A program made the position numbers and the translations under genes. The notes beneath the pieces are model-generated. The model was not told the DNA's origin, did not search any database, and was given only the letters and a program-made list of their open reading frames with translations. From Pelodictyon luteolum (lineage in GTDB: Bacteria > Bacteroidota > Chlorobiia > Chlorobiales > Chlorobiaceae), in assembly GCF_001622165.1 (NCBI RefSeq), contig NZ_LVWG01000023.1, positions 1 through 41,944 of the forward strand: a stretch of 41,944 bases of DNA, given 5' to 3'. Shown here one piece after another: positions 8,489-17,368 of the stretch. Numbering within the stretch: position 1 is the first letter of the stretch; each line of letters opens with the position of its first letter.

Positions 8489-9364
8489 TCAGCGTGCTGA
8501 TTCAAGAGCTGCGATCCGGGATTCAAGAGGGGGGTGGCTGCTGAAGAGCGCCATCATGCCGCCACCGGCAATGCCGCTTGCCGCCATCTCTTTAGGCAGT
8601 TTGCCGGCCTCAAGGCTCCCGAGTGCACGCAGAGCCTCAATCATCGGGCGGCGGTCGCCGATCAGGGCTGCGGCACCGGCATCGGCCCGGAATTCACGTT
8701 TGCGCGAGAAGTACATGACAACGATGCTTGCCAGGATGCCGAAGACTATTTCAAAGGCAATACTGCTGATCCAGTAGCCGATGCCCGGACTGCCCGACTC
8801 GTCCTCGTCCCTCCTGAGGAAGCTGTCGAGGGCGTAGGCAAAAACGCGCGCCAGAAAAATCACGAAGGTGTTGACGACACCCTGGATGAGGGTGAGGGTG
8901 ACCATGTCGCCGTTCTGGATATGGGCCACCTCATGAGCCAGTACCGCTTCCACCTGTTTGCGGTCCATGCTGCGGAGAAGACCGCTCGAAACGGCAACAA
9001 GCGACTTCGAACGGCTCGGTCCGGTCGCGAACGCATTGGGAGCACCCTCGTAGATTGCTACTTCAGGCATTGCAAGGTCAGCTTTTTTGGAAAGCTGACG
9101 GACGGTATTCAGCAGCCATGACTCTTCCTCGTTGGACGGGCGCAGGATAACCTGGGCACCAGTGCTCCATTTTGCCATGGTTTTCGACATCAACAGCGAT
9201 ATGAACGAGCCGCCGAAGCCGATGAGGGCGGCAAACGCCAGCAGCATGCCGAGGTCAAGGCCGTTCGACGTCAGAAACCGGTCTACGCCGAGAAGCCGGG
9301 CGCTGAAGGACAGCACCAGTATAACGGCAAGGTTGGTTATGAGGAAAAGAAATACGCGTTTCAT
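8489..9364 (-). CDS. htpX: HtpX-type membrane zinc metalloprotease (M48)
   Basis: Inner-membrane protease that degrades damaged membrane proteins, part of envelope stress control with FtsH. It has 291 residues. Two N-terminal membrane helices (about 3-22 and 38-60) precede the HEVAH zinc motif (144-148). Two further hydrophobic segments (about 156-178 and 196-219) are followed by the third zinc ligand Glu224 in [10 protein letters not shown], all typical of HtpX. AAAGGAT lies upstream of the ATG at 9364. It ends at a shared terminator facing fetB. The 140 bases separating it from lgt, which lies upstream on the same strand, leave room for its own promoter. Nothing suggests loss of function. 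Confidence 0.93.
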   Translation of the reverse strand: MKRVFLFLITNLAVILVLSFSARLLGVDRFLTSNGLDLGMLLAFAALIGFGGSFISLLMSKTMAKWSTGAQVILRPSNEEESWLLNTVRQLSKKADLAMPEVAIYEGAPNAFATGPSRSKSLVAVSSGLLRSMDRKQVEAVLAHEVAHIQNGDMVTLTLIQGVVNTFVIFLARVFAYALDSFLRRDEDESGSPGIGYWISSIAFEIVFGILASIVVMYFSRKREFRADAGAAALIGDRRPMIEALRALGSLEAGKLPKEMAASGIAGGGMMALFSSHPPLESRIAALESAR

Positions 9365-9504
9365 CGTGGGGATCCTTTATAAGTGATAGAGTTATTTGTG
9401 AGGTTGTTGAGAGAGCAAAGGGTTTTATGCGTACCGATGATGCTATAACGAACGAAGGAGGTTCACCCGTTCCCGTCCTCGCATACTGTCCCCCAGGTGG
9501 GAGT

Positions 9505-10359
9505 TCATGCACTCCGCCCGGACCCTGCCTGCCGTGATGCCACGATGTATACGGCAACGGCCGCGAGCATCATCGATATGCAGAGCAGCTGGCCCATTGA
9601 AAAATCGAGGAACACGAATCCGAGCTGCGCATCCGGCTCCCTGAAATACTCGATGAAAAAGCGTACGAACCCGTACCCGAACAGGTAGACGGCCGAGAGG
9701 TAGCCGCTGAAAGGCGCCTGTTTCCTCAGCGTCCAGAGAATGCCGAAGAGCACGATGCCTTCGAAAAACGCTTCATACAGCTGAGATGGGTGGCGGAGCT
9801 CATAGGTCGGGGCAAGCGGGAAGTACATGCCGACTGCCGCATCGGTCACCCGGCCGTAAAGCTCTCCGTTGATGAAGTTGCCGATGCGCCCGAACGTATA
9901 GCCGAGCGGGACTGCGGGAATGAACAGGTCAACGGTTTCAAGGAATCCTTTCTTCTGTGACCGCGTGAATGCAAAGAGCGCTATGGTGACCCCGATGAGA
10001 CCGCCGTGGTAGGACATGCCTGATATCCCGCTGAACGCGCATCCCTCTGCGGTTCCCATCCAGGGAAGCAGGGTACCCAGAGGATCGGCAATGAGGTCCG
10101 CCATGCCGTAGAAAAGGAGGTAGCCGATTCTTCCTCCGAGAATCACGCCCACCATCACCCAGGTCAGGGCATCGCCGATGAAGGGTTTCGTGAACGGCAG
10201 CTTTTCAGTCCTTATACGATAGTTGGCCAGCAGCCATACGATGGCAAAGGCGACAATGTACATCGTACCATACCAGCGGACGGCAAAGCCGCCGACGCTG
10301 AAGATGACGGGGTCCATCTGTGAGGGAAGGTGCTGCCACCAGCTGAGCAGAGTGTTCAT
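9505..10359 (-). CDS. lgt: Prolipoprotein diacylglyceryl transferase
   Basis: First enzyme of lipoprotein maturation: transfers diacylglycerol from phosphatidylglycerol to the lipobox cysteine of secreted prolipoproteins in the inner membrane. It has 284 residues and about seven helices. The Lgt signature GRIGNFINGE lies at 157-166, and the essential-type HGG motif (His118) is present. AGGA lies some 12 bases upstream of the ATG. The gene is divergent from aclB, with a 124-base AT-rich region between them that must carry both promoters; I could not assign convincing -35/-10 pairs. It would serve the lipoproteins encoded at both ends of this window. Confidence 0.95.
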   Translation of the reverse strand: MNTLLSWWQHLPSQMDPVIFSVGGFAVRWYGTMYIVAFAIVWLLANYRIRTEKLPFTKPFIGDALTWVMVGVILGGRIGYLLFYGMADLIADPLGTLLPWMGTAEGCAFSGISGMSYHGGLIGVTIALFAFTRSQKKGFLETVDLFIPAVPLGYTFGRIGNFINGELYGRVTDAAVGMYFPLAPTYELRHPSQLYEAFFEGIVLFGILWTLRKQAPFSGYLSAVYLFGYGFVRFFIEYFREPDAQLGFVFLDFSMGQLLCISMMLAAVAVYIVASRQAGSGRSA

Positions 10360-10483
10360 TTTTTTACGGTTTTCCTGCTATTTACAACTGCGGAACTATT
10401 GTATCAAAAAAAATATCGTTAACTTTCAATCTTGCGCATTTTGTTGCATATCCATACCCATTAACACACAAAATACCGATAGA

Positions 10484-11680
10484 ATGGCTAAGATACTTGA
10501 AGGGCCTGCCATGAAACTGTTCAACAAGTGGGGCATTCCCGTGCCGAACTATGTTGTCATCATGGATCCCGAACGCCTTATGCAGCTCGGAGAAGCTAAT
10601 AAATGGCTCCGGGATTCGAAACTTGTCGTTAAAGCACACGAAGCCATAGGCGGACGGTACAAGCTGGGCCTTGTCAAGATCGGCCTGAACCTCGAAGAGG
10701 CGTATGAGGCAGCAAAAGAAATGATTGGCAGGGAGATCGGCACCGCCGTCGTCCGTCAGGTCATCGTCGCAGAAATGCTTGAGCATGACGCGGAATTTTA
10801 CGTTTCAATCGCCGGCAACCGCGACGGCGCTGAACTCCTGCTCTCCAACAAGGGCGGCGTAGATATCGAAGACAACTGGGACACCGTCAAAAGGCTTTTC
10901 ATTCCCCTTGACGAGACCCCTTCCCTTGAAAAGCTCACCGAAACGGCAAAGGATGCCGGGTTTAGCGGCGAAGTCGCAGAGCGCGTCGCCAAGATCGCCT
11001 CACGCCTTATCCTCTGCTTCGACAACGAGGATGCGCAGTCCATCGAAATCAACCCGCTTGTCATCCGCAAGAGCGACATGCGCTTTGCAGCGCTTGACGC
11101 AGTCATGAACGTCGACTGGGATGCCCGTTTCCGCCATGCGGACTGGGATTTCAAGCCGGTTTCCGAAATCGGCCGTCCGTTCACCGAAGCCGAGCAGCAG
11201 ATCATGGAGATCGATGCACGCATCAAGGGTTCGGTCAAGTTCGTTGAAGTTCCCGGCGGCGAAATTGCCCTCCTGACAGCAGGCGGCGGCGCTTCCGTAT
11301 TCTATTCCGATGCAGTCGTCGCACGCGGCGGCACCATCGCCAACTATGCAGAATACTCCGGCGACCCGGCCGACTGGGCTGTGGAAGCACTCACGGAGAC
11401 CATCTGCCAGCTTCCGAACATCAAGCACATCATCGTCGGTGGCGCAATCGCCAACTTTACCGATGTGAAAGCGACGTTCAGCGGCATCATCAACGGGTTC
11501 CGTGCCAGCAAGGCAAAAGGCTACCTGGATGGAGTGAAGATCTGGGTGAGGCGTGGCGGACCGAACGAGAACCAGGGTCTTGCCGCCATCAAAAAGCTCG
11601 AAGACGAAGGGTTCGACATCCATGTCTACGATCGCACCATGCCGATGACCGATATCGTCGACCTTGCACTGAAAGCGTAA
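10484..11680 (+). CDS. aclB: ATP-citrate lyase small subunit AclB
   Basis: With AclA, cleaves citrate to acetyl-CoA and oxaloacetate using ATP and CoA, the defining step of the reductive TCA cycle. This subunit corresponds to the N-terminal part of animal ATP-citrate lyase (ATP-grasp plus citrate-binding region). The open frame extends far upstream, but the ATG at 10484 gives MAKILEGPAMKLFNKWGIPVP, a normal AclB start, and a 398-residue protein, the length I recall for Chlorobium limicola AclB. The extra upstream codons cross the AT-rich promoter region and are not protein-like. No strong Shine-Dalgarno is visible. It is followed after 64 bases by aclA on the same strand. Confidence 0.95.
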   Translation: MAKILEGPAMKLFNKWGIPVPNYVVIMDPERLMQLGEANKWLRDSKLVVKAHEAIGGRYKLGLVKIGLNLEEAYEAAKEMIGREIGTAVVRQVIVAEMLEHDAEFYVSIAGNRDGAELLLSNKGGVDIEDNWDTVKRLFIPLDETPSLEKLTETAKDAGFSGEVAERVAKIASRLILCFDNEDAQSIEINPLVIRKSDMRFAALDAVMNVDWDARFRHADWDFKPVSEIGRPFTEAEQQIMEIDARIKGSVKFVEVPGGEIALLTAGGGASVFYSDAVVARGGTIANYAEYSGDPADWAVEALTETICQLPNIKHIIVGGAIANFTDVKATFSGIINGFRASKAKGYLDGVKIWVRRGGPNENQGLAAIKKLEDEGFDIHVYDRTMPMTDIVDLALKA

Positions 11681-11744
11681 GGCCCCCGGTATCACTGAGG
11701 CAAAAGACACAGAAAACTTCTAACTTCATAAAACGGAACGTAAC

Positions 11745-13577
11745 GTGAGCATAATTGCAAATAAAGACACAAGGGTTGTCATCATCGGCGGTGTCGCCGG
11801 TGTCAATGCCGCAAAGAGGATGGCGCAGTTCGACTTTCTCATCAACAGGCCTCTCTCAGTCCAGGCATTTGTCTATCCCCCCGAGAAAGGACAGCAGAAA
11901 GAGATCTACCGTGGCGGCGAACTGAACAACATTTCAGTATACGCCACCCTTCAGGAGGCTCTTGAGGAGAACCCGCAGATCAATACCGCCCTTATCTACC
12001 TCGGCGCATCACGTGCCGCCCAGTCGGCCAGGGAGTGCCTTGAGTCGAAGAACATCCAGCTGGTCTCCATGATCACTGAAGGTGTGCCGGAAAAAGACGC
12101 GAAAAAGCTTCGTGCCATGGCCATCAAGAGCGGCAAGATGTTCAATGGACCGTCCTCGATCGGCATCATGTCGGCAGGCGAGTGCCGTCTCGGCGTCATC
12201 GGCGGAGAGTACAAGAACCTCAAGCTCTGCAACCTCTACCGTGCAGGCTCGTTCGGTGTGCTGACCAAGTCGGGAGGCCTTTCGAACGAAACCATGTGGC
12301 TCTGCGCCCAGAACGGCAACGGCATCACTTCAGCCGTGGCAATCGGCGGTGACTCCTACCCGGGCACCGACTTTGTCACCTACCTTGAGATGTTCGAGAA
12401 CGATCCCGAAACCAAGGCTGTTGTCATGGTCGGCGAAGTCGGCGGAACCCTTGAGGAAGAAGCCGCAGAGTGGTTCGGAGCAAAGAAGCGCCGCATCCGC
12501 CTCATCGCAGCCATCGGCGGCACCTGCCAGGAAGTACTGCCCCAGGGCATGAAGTTCGGTCACGCCGGCGCCAAGGAAGGCAAGAAAGGCCTCGGTTCCG
12601 CCCGCTCGAAAATCAACTCCCTGCGTGAAGCCGGCGCCCTTGTCCCCGACACTTTCGGCGGACTCTCGAAGGCCATCAAGCAGGTCTACCAGGAACTCCT
12701 CGCTGAAGGCTCCATCAAGCCGGAGGCCGAGATCGACGACGCGCTGCTCCCCGAGCTGCCGCTGAAGGTCCAGGAGATCATGAAGCAGGGTGACGTCATC
12801 GTCGAGCCGCTTATCCGCACCACCATCTCCGACGACCGCGGCGAAGAGCCCCGTTATGTCGGTTATGCCGCTTCCGAGCTCTGCGAGAAGGGTTACGGCA
12901 TCGAAGACGTTCTTGCCCTCCTCTGGAACAAGAAGCTCCCCTCAAGGGAAGAGTCTGAAATCATCAAGCGTATCGTCATGATTTCCGCCGACCACGGCCC
13001 GGCAGTGTCGGGTGCTTTCGGTGCAATCCTCGGCGCCTGCGCAGGCATCGACATGCCGCAGGCGGTTTCTGCAGGCATGACCATGATCGGACCCCGTTTC
13101 GGCGGCGCCGTCACCAACGCCGGCAAGTACTTTGCCTACGGCGTCAAGGAGTTCCCGAACGACATCCCCGGCTTCCTCGCATGGATGAAGCAGAACGTCG
13201 GACCGGTTCCCGGCATCGGCCACAGGGTCAAAAGCCTCAAGAACCCGGACAAGAGGGTCAAGTACCTTGTCGACTACGTGAAGAACCACACCTCGCTCCA
13301 TATGCCGATCCTCGACTATGCGCTTGAGGTTGAAAAAGTCACCACCTCGAAAAAGGACAACCTTATCCTCAACGTCGACGGCACCATCGGCTGTATCCTC
13401 GTCGATCTGGACTTCCCGGAGCAGTCTCTGAATGGATTCTTCGTCCTGGCCCGTACCATCGGCATGATCGGCCACTGGATCGACCAGAACACGCAGAACG
13501 CCCGACTCATCAGGCTCTACGATTACCTGATCAACTACGCGGTGAAAGACGAACGCGAAGTGCCCGAGAAGAAGTAA
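11745..13577 (+). CDS. aclA: ATP-citrate lyase large subunit AclA
   Basis: Catalytic subunit of ATP-citrate lyase, 610 residues. The N-terminal half is a CoA-ligase-type domain (Rossmann CoA-binding part, then the phosphohistidine segment FGHAGA with His273). The C-terminal part from about 340 is a citrate-synthase-like lyase domain. In C. limicola His273 is the phosphorylated residue, as far as I recall, and the numbering agrees with the GTG start at 11745. No strong Shine-Dalgarno precedes the GTG; CGGAAC is the nearest purine stretch. Together with aclB it marks autotrophic carbon fixation. A strong terminator lies just downstream, so aclBA is probably a two-gene transcript separate from the korA operon. 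Confidence 0.96.
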   Translation: MSIIANKDTRVVIIGGVAGVNAAKRMAQFDFLINRPLSVQAFVYPPEKGQQKEIYRGGELNNISVYATLQEALEENPQINTALIYLGASRAAQSARECLESKNIQLVSMITEGVPEKDAKKLRAMAIKSGKMFNGPSSIGIMSAGECRLGVIGGEYKNLKLCNLYRAGSFGVLTKSGGLSNETMWLCAQNGNGITSAVAIGGDSYPGTDFVTYLEMFENDPETKAVVMVGEVGGTLEEEAAEWFGAKKRRIRLIAAIGGTCQEVLPQGMKFGHAGAKEGKKGLGSARSKINSLREAGALVPDTFGGLSKAIKQVYQELLAEGSIKPEAEIDDALLPELPLKVQEIMKQGDVIVEPLIRTTISDDRGEEPRYVGYAASELCEKGYGIEDVLALLWNKKLPSREESEIIKRIVMISADHGPAVSGAFGAILGACAGIDMPQAVSAGMTMIGPRFGGAVTNAGKYFAYGVKEFPNDIPGFLAWMKQNVGPVPGIGHRVKSLKNPDKRVKYLVDYVKNHTSLHMPILDYALEVEKVTTSKKDNLILNVDGTIGCILVDLDFPEQSLNGFFVLARTIGMIGHWIDQNTQNARLIRLYDYLINYAVKDEREVPEKK

Positions 13578-13606
13578 GCTTCAGGCAGTCGCACCGGCAG
13601 TATCAT

Positions 13607-13641
13607 AAGAGCAGGACTTTCGGGTCCTGCTCTTTTTTTTT
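13607..13641 (+). terminator. Rho-independent terminator after aclA
   Basis: An 11-base perfect stem, AAGAGCAGGAC with GTCCTGCTCTT, around a six-base loop (TTTCGG), continuing into a run of nine or more T. It is placed 30 bases after the aclA stop. Confidence 0.93.
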
Positions 13642-13717
13642 CTCTTTTCGAACAAGGAACTAATTGAGGGCGTTGAATGATTCAGGCATGAGTGGAAAAA
13701 GAATGAATGGATAGATC

Positions 13718-13767
13718 TTGCCGATCCCCCCGGCAAAGCCATGTATAGAGAGATGATACCTATCTCT
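13718..13767 (+). promoter_or_regulatory. Two short inverted repeats upstream of korA
   Basis: TTGCCG/CGGCAA (13718-13736, seven-base spacer) and AGAGAT/ATCTCT (13749-13767, seven-base spacer) lie between the aclA terminator and the korA start. Either could be an operator or a leader hairpin. No convincing promoter hexamers with 16-18 base spacing were found. The functional assignment is inference. Confidence 0.3.
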
Positions 13768-13798
13768 TACAACCATGTGTCCCGGGGGAAATCGAGTC

Positions 13799-15538
13799 AT
13801 GCTGCAGGATGAACTCTCAGTCGTATTTGAAGGTGCCGCCGGAGAGGGCCTTAGAGCCATTGCCGATATACTCGCCACTGTCATCAAGGACTGCGGTTAC
13901 CATATTTCTGTATCCCATGAATACATGTCCCGGGTCAGAGGCGGAAGCAATACCGCACAGCTCCGGATTACGAAGCACCCCCGGACTGCCTATACCCGCC
14001 GCATAGACATTTTCCTCGGTCTTTCACCCCATGCAGCTTCGTGCCTCAGGGAACGGGGCGAATCGAGAACCGTTGGGGTTATTGAGGTATCAACAGCCGA
14101 AGTCCAATCAACAGCCGAAGTCCAATCAACAGCCGGAGGTTCTGCCACGGGGACCCTGGTGGCGACTCCTTTTAAGGCAATGGCTAAAGAGGCTGGAAAC
14201 AGCCGGTACCTTAACACTATTGCCGGGGGCATTCTCCTCGGAATGATCGACCTGCCGCTGAAGCCGTATATCGAGCGCCTGCAGACGGCATTTGCACAAA
14301 AAGGGGAGCGGGTAATGACCGGAAACGCCCGGGCCGCGTCTCTTGGCTATGACTGGGGCAAGGCGCATCCGGCCCCGGAGCCGCTGTTCCCTCCACCGAT
14401 TGATCCCGAGCTGGCAGGGGAGCTTCTGCTCCTTAGCGGAACGGCGGCCTGCGGAATCGGAGCTGTTGCTGCCGGATGCAATTTCATAAGCTCTTACCCG
14501 ATGTCCCCGGGTACAGGCCTCCTGACTTTTCTGGCTGCAAAAGCTGAATCATTCGGCATCGTAGTGGATCAGGCGGAGGATGAGATTGCCGCCATCAATG
14601 CCGGTATCGGGGCCGCTTATGCCGGAGCCAGAGCGATCGTGAGCACTTCGGGAGGAGGATTCGACCTCATGCAGGAGGGCCTCAGCCTTGCCGCCATGAC
14701 GGAAACGCCCATCGTCATCCATCTTGGCCAGCGTCCGGGACCCGCGACGGGATTGCCGACCCGCACCGAACAAGGAGACCTCTCGCTTGCCCTTTATGCC
14801 GGCCACGGGGAGTTTCCGAGGATCATCCTTACCCCCGGCTCGCTTGCCGAACTTGTCATGGCCATGCAGCATGCATTCAGCGCCGCAGGATGTTACCAGG
14901 TGCCGGTCATCATTCTCACCGACCAGCATCTGCTCGACCTCTCCACAACGATTCATCGATCTGAAATCCATCGCATAGGCCATTATGCATCCATTGTCGA
15001 AACCGGGTGCGGTTACCGCCGCTATGCATTTACGCCCAATGGCATCAGTCCGCGTGGGGTTCCCGGGTATGGGGAGGGGATTGTACGGGTCGATTCCGAT
15101 GAGCATGATGAATGGGGACTCATAACCGAAAGCTTTTCCATGCGCCGCCTGATGGTTGAAAAACGCCTCAAACGAAGAACCGCGCTGGCTCTGGCAGCAC
15201 TGCCACCATCACGTTTCGGAAATCCTGAAGACGCCTCCTTGATAGTACTTGCATGGGGCTCTACCCGCAGTCTGCTTGATGAGGTCCTGCAGCGACGAAG
15301 CAACCCCGACATTGCCGGACTGCATTTCAGCCAGGCATTTCCTCTCTCCGCCGCTACATTCCGCCTGCTAAGCGGTAAACGGCTCGTGGTCATTGAAAAC
15401 AACGCAACAGGTCAGTTTGCCGACCTTGTCGAAAGGGAGGCAGGCGTGAGGGTATCGCACCGCATCCTCAAAGCCACCGGCGAGCCGTTCGCCGTGGAGG
15501 AGGTTGACGGGGCACTGGAGGAGATAGCCAATGCATGA
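13799..15538 (+). CDS. 2-oxoacid:ferredoxin oxidoreductase, fused gamma-alpha subunit (KorA-like)
   Basis: Part of a thiamine-diphosphate enzyme that interconverts a 2-oxoacid plus CoA with an acyl-CoA plus CO2, using ferredoxin. Residues 1-185 are the gamma domain (FEGAAGEG near the start, EYMSRVRGGSNTAQ at 41-54). From about 212 comes the alpha domain, with SSYPMSPGT (231-239) and a 'PTRTEQGDLSLALY' segment typical of KorA-like alpha subunits. The start at 13799 has CCGGGGGA at good spacing; an ATG eight codons earlier is less likely. A tandem 18-base repeat sits in a loop of the gamma domain. The gene overlaps korB-like by 8 bases. It may be the 2-oxoglutarate enzyme of the reductive TCA cycle or a paralogue for another oxoacid. 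The downstream acyltransferase gene and altered beta subunit favour a paralogue, so no symbol is given. Confidence 0.8.
   Translation: MLQDELSVVFEGAAGEGLRAIADILATVIKDCGYHISVSHEYMSRVRGGSNTAQLRITKHPRTAYTRRIDIFLGLSPHAASCLRERGESRTVGVIEVSTAEVQSTAEVQSTAGGSATGTLVATPFKAMAKEAGNSRYLNTIAGGILLGMIDLPLKPYIERLQTAFAQKGERVMTGNARAASLGYDWGKAHPAPEPLFPPPIDPELAGELLLLSGTAACGIGAVAAGCNFISSYPMSPGTGLLTFLAAKAESFGIVVDQAEDEIAAINAGIGAAYAGARAIVSTSGGGFDLMQEGLSLAAMTETPIVIHLGQRPGPATGLPTRTEQGDLSLALYAGHGEFPRIILTPGSLAELVMAMQHAFSAAGCYQVPVIILTDQHLLDLSTTIHRSEIHRIGHYASIVETGCGYRRYAFTPNGISPRGVPGYGEGIVRVDSDEHDEWGLITESFSMRRLMVEKRLKRRTALALAALPPSRFGNPEDASLIVLAWGSTRSLLDEVLQRRSNPDIAGLHFSQAFPLSAATFRLLSGKRLVVIENNATGQFADLVEREAGVRVSHRILKATGEPFAVEEVDGALEEIANA
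14090..14135 (+). repeat. 18-base tandem repeat inside the gamma domain coding region
   Basis: The unit TCAACAGCCGAAGTCCAA occurs twice without change (14090-14107, 14108-14125), and its first ten bases occur a third time (14126-14135). It encodes repeated STAEVQ in a loop before the domain's later strand. The frame is kept, so the protein is only lengthened. Confidence 0.9.
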
Positions 15539-16394
15539 CTCCCTTGATTCGTTCGATATGCCGGGAACCACCGATATGGCGTGGTGCCCCGGCTGCGGCA
15601 ACTACAAGCTTCTGGACTCCCTCAAGCGCGCCCTCACCCTGCTTGAAATCGACAGGACCCGGCTCGTGATGGTGTCGGGCATAGGCCAGGCAGCAAAAGC
15701 TCCCCAGTACATCAATGCAAACATGTTCAACGGCCTGCATGGCCGTGCACTTCCTGCAGCTCTCGGAATACGGCTTGCCAATCCCGAGCTCACCCTCATC
15801 GTGGAATCTGGCGACGGAGACATGTACGGGGAGGGAGGCAACCACTTTCTGCATGCCATCCGGAGAAATCCCGACATTACAGTCATCGTGCACAACAACA
15901 TGGTCTACGGGCTTACCAAAGGTCAGGCCTCACCGACATCATGCCGCGCCATGACCACACCGGTTCAGGTGAAGGGTGTCGTCAGCGAGCCCTTCAACCC
16001 TGCAGCTGTTGCCATAGCCCTCAATGCCCCGTTCGTCGCCAGGGCTTATGCCGGCAATGAGGAAGAGACGACGTCCATCATCATGGAAGCCATCCGGTTC
16101 AAGGGAACAGCCATCGTCGACGTACTGCAGCCCTGCGTGGTATTCAACGCACTCAACACCTATACATGGTTCAGTGAGCATACCATCAGTGTGCCCGAGG
16201 ACCATGACCCCGATGACAGGACAGCTGCCTTTGCGCTGGCGGTACAGGATGGGCCGATGCCGCTTGGTGTGCTGTACAGAAAAGAGGGGAGGGAGACGTA
16301 TGAAGAGATGGTCTGCTGCGGACAGACGCCGCTGCATCTCTGCAAGGCGCCCGATGAGGTAGAATTCCAGAACATGCTCGACCGATACCGGTGA
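15531..16394 (+). CDS. 2-oxoacid:ferredoxin oxidoreductase, beta subunit (KorB-like)
   Basis: Thiamine-diphosphate-binding beta subunit of 287 residues. The cofactor motif begins GDGD (94-97) and ends at the NN pair (122-123), followed by YGLTKGQASPTS, a KorB hallmark. Iron-sulfur ligands in this family are normally C-x-x-C near the N terminus, one Cys in GIGCSGK, and one in QPC. Here C19, C22 and C202 are present, but the third position is Gln53 (SGIGQAAK). The nearest other Cys is C138 in PTSCR. Cluster binding may therefore be altered, or another ligand is used. The gene overlaps the alpha subunit gene by 8 bases and the acyltransferase gene by 4. The family is clear; the substrate is not. 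Confidence 0.85.
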   Translation: MHDSLDSFDMPGTTDMAWCPGCGNYKLLDSLKRALTLLEIDRTRLVMVSGIGQAAKAPQYINANMFNGLHGRALPAALGIRLANPELTLIVESGDGDMYGEGGNHFLHAIRRNPDITVIVHNNMVYGLTKGQASPTSCRAMTTPVQVKGVVSEPFNPAAVAIALNAPFVARAYAGNEEETTSIIMEAIRFKGTAIVDVLQPCVVFNALNTYTWFSEHTISVPEDHDPDDRTAAFALAVQDGPMPLGVLYRKEGRETYEEMVCCGQTPLHLCKAPDEVEFQNMLDRYR

Positions 16395-17368
16395 AAGAGA
16401 AAAAACATCCATTTCCTGTAGATGAACCGGCCGACATCCAGGTTCATCACCACACCCGCTTCCACAGCCTCCTGAAGGCCTGCAGCGGAAAGCCTCCGCT
16501 TGTGACTGCCGTGGTGCATCCTGTTGACGAGACCGCTCTCGGTGCAGCCAGCGACGCCAAAGAGGAGGGCCTCATCACGCCGGTGCTGGTAGGGCCCGAA
16601 CGGCGCATCAGCGAAGCCGCCATGAAGGGCGGCATCGACATATCCGGCTGGAAGATTGTCAATACCCGCCACAGCCACGAAGCAGCAGAAAAGGCTGCTG
16701 CACTTGCTGCAGCCGGTGAAGCCTCAGCCATCATGAAAGGATCGCTGCATACCGATGAACTGCTTGCTCCGATTGTCGCGCATGCTTCGCCGCTGCTCAC
16801 CGGGCGACGGCTTTCACACTCCTATGTCATTGATACGGCGGGCTACCATAAATGGCTCATTGTCACGGACGCAGTGGTCAACATTGATCCCGGTCTGCGG
16901 GAGAAAGCCGATATCTGCCGCAATGCCGTCGATCTCTGGAGATCGTTCAATACTTCGGGAGAAGATCCGAAAATCGCAGTACTGGCGGCAATTGAGTTCG
17001 TCAACCCAAGGATGGCTGCTACCCTCGACGCTGCAGCACTCTGCAAGATGGCCGACAGGGGGCAGATACAGGGATGCATCATCGACGGGCCTCTTGCATT
17101 CGACAATGCCGTCAGCAGTGAGGCTGCGGAACAAAAAGGCATCCGTTCCGCCGTTTCGGGCGATCCGGACATCCTCCTCGTTCCGAATATCGAGGCCGGA
17201 AATATCCTTGCCAAGCAGCTGACATTCATCAACCATGCCGATGCAGGCGGGGTAGTCTTGGGGGCAAAAGTGCCGGTCCTTCTCGCAAGCAGGGCAGACA
17301 GCCTACGCACCCGCCTCATCTCCTGCGCACTCGGCGTTCTCTTCAGGGATGCCGGGAAGTCCCGCTGA
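16391..17368 (+). CDS. Phosphate acyltransferase (acetyl/butyryl, Pta/Ptb family)
   Basis: Transfers an acyl group between CoA and phosphate (acyl-CoA + Pi to acyl-phosphate + CoA). It has 325 residues and resembles phosphate butyryltransferases and the short Pta type over its full length: VTAVVHPVDETAL near residue 40, IMKGSLHTDELL near 115, GPLAFDNAVS near 237, and a C-terminal NIEAGNILAKQL segment. It starts with GTG inside the stop of the beta subunit gene (GTGA), so it is translationally coupled to the oxidoreductase. This suggests the acyl-CoA made by that enzyme is turned into an acyl-phosphate. No acetate or butyrate kinase gene is in the window. Its 3' end overlaps the convergent NmrA-like gene by 26 bases. 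Chain-length preference is unknown. Confidence 0.82.
   Translation: MKEKKHPFPVDEPADIQVHHHTRFHSLLKACSGKPPLVTAVVHPVDETALGAASDAKEEGLITPVLVGPERRISEAAMKGGIDISGWKIVNTRHSHEAAEKAAALAAAGEASAIMKGSLHTDELLAPIVAHASPLLTGRRLSHSYVIDTAGYHKWLIVTDAVVNIDPGLREKADICRNAVDLWRSFNTSGEDPKIAVLAAIEFVNPRMAATLDAAALCKMADRGQIQGCIIDGPLAFDNAVSSEAAEQKGIRSAVSGDPDILLVPNIEAGNILAKQLTFINHADAGGVVLGAKVPVLLASRADSLRTRLISCALGVLFRDAGKSR

Noticed and set aside
9440-9504. Strong GAAGGAGG ribosome-site-like sequence on the plus strand
   Set aside because: No start codon with a sensible frame follows; it lies between two minus-strand genes.
10223-10483. Upstream extension of aclB by 87 codons
   Set aside because: It crosses the divergent lgt gene start and the AT-rich promoter region; the standard AclB N terminus begins at 10484.
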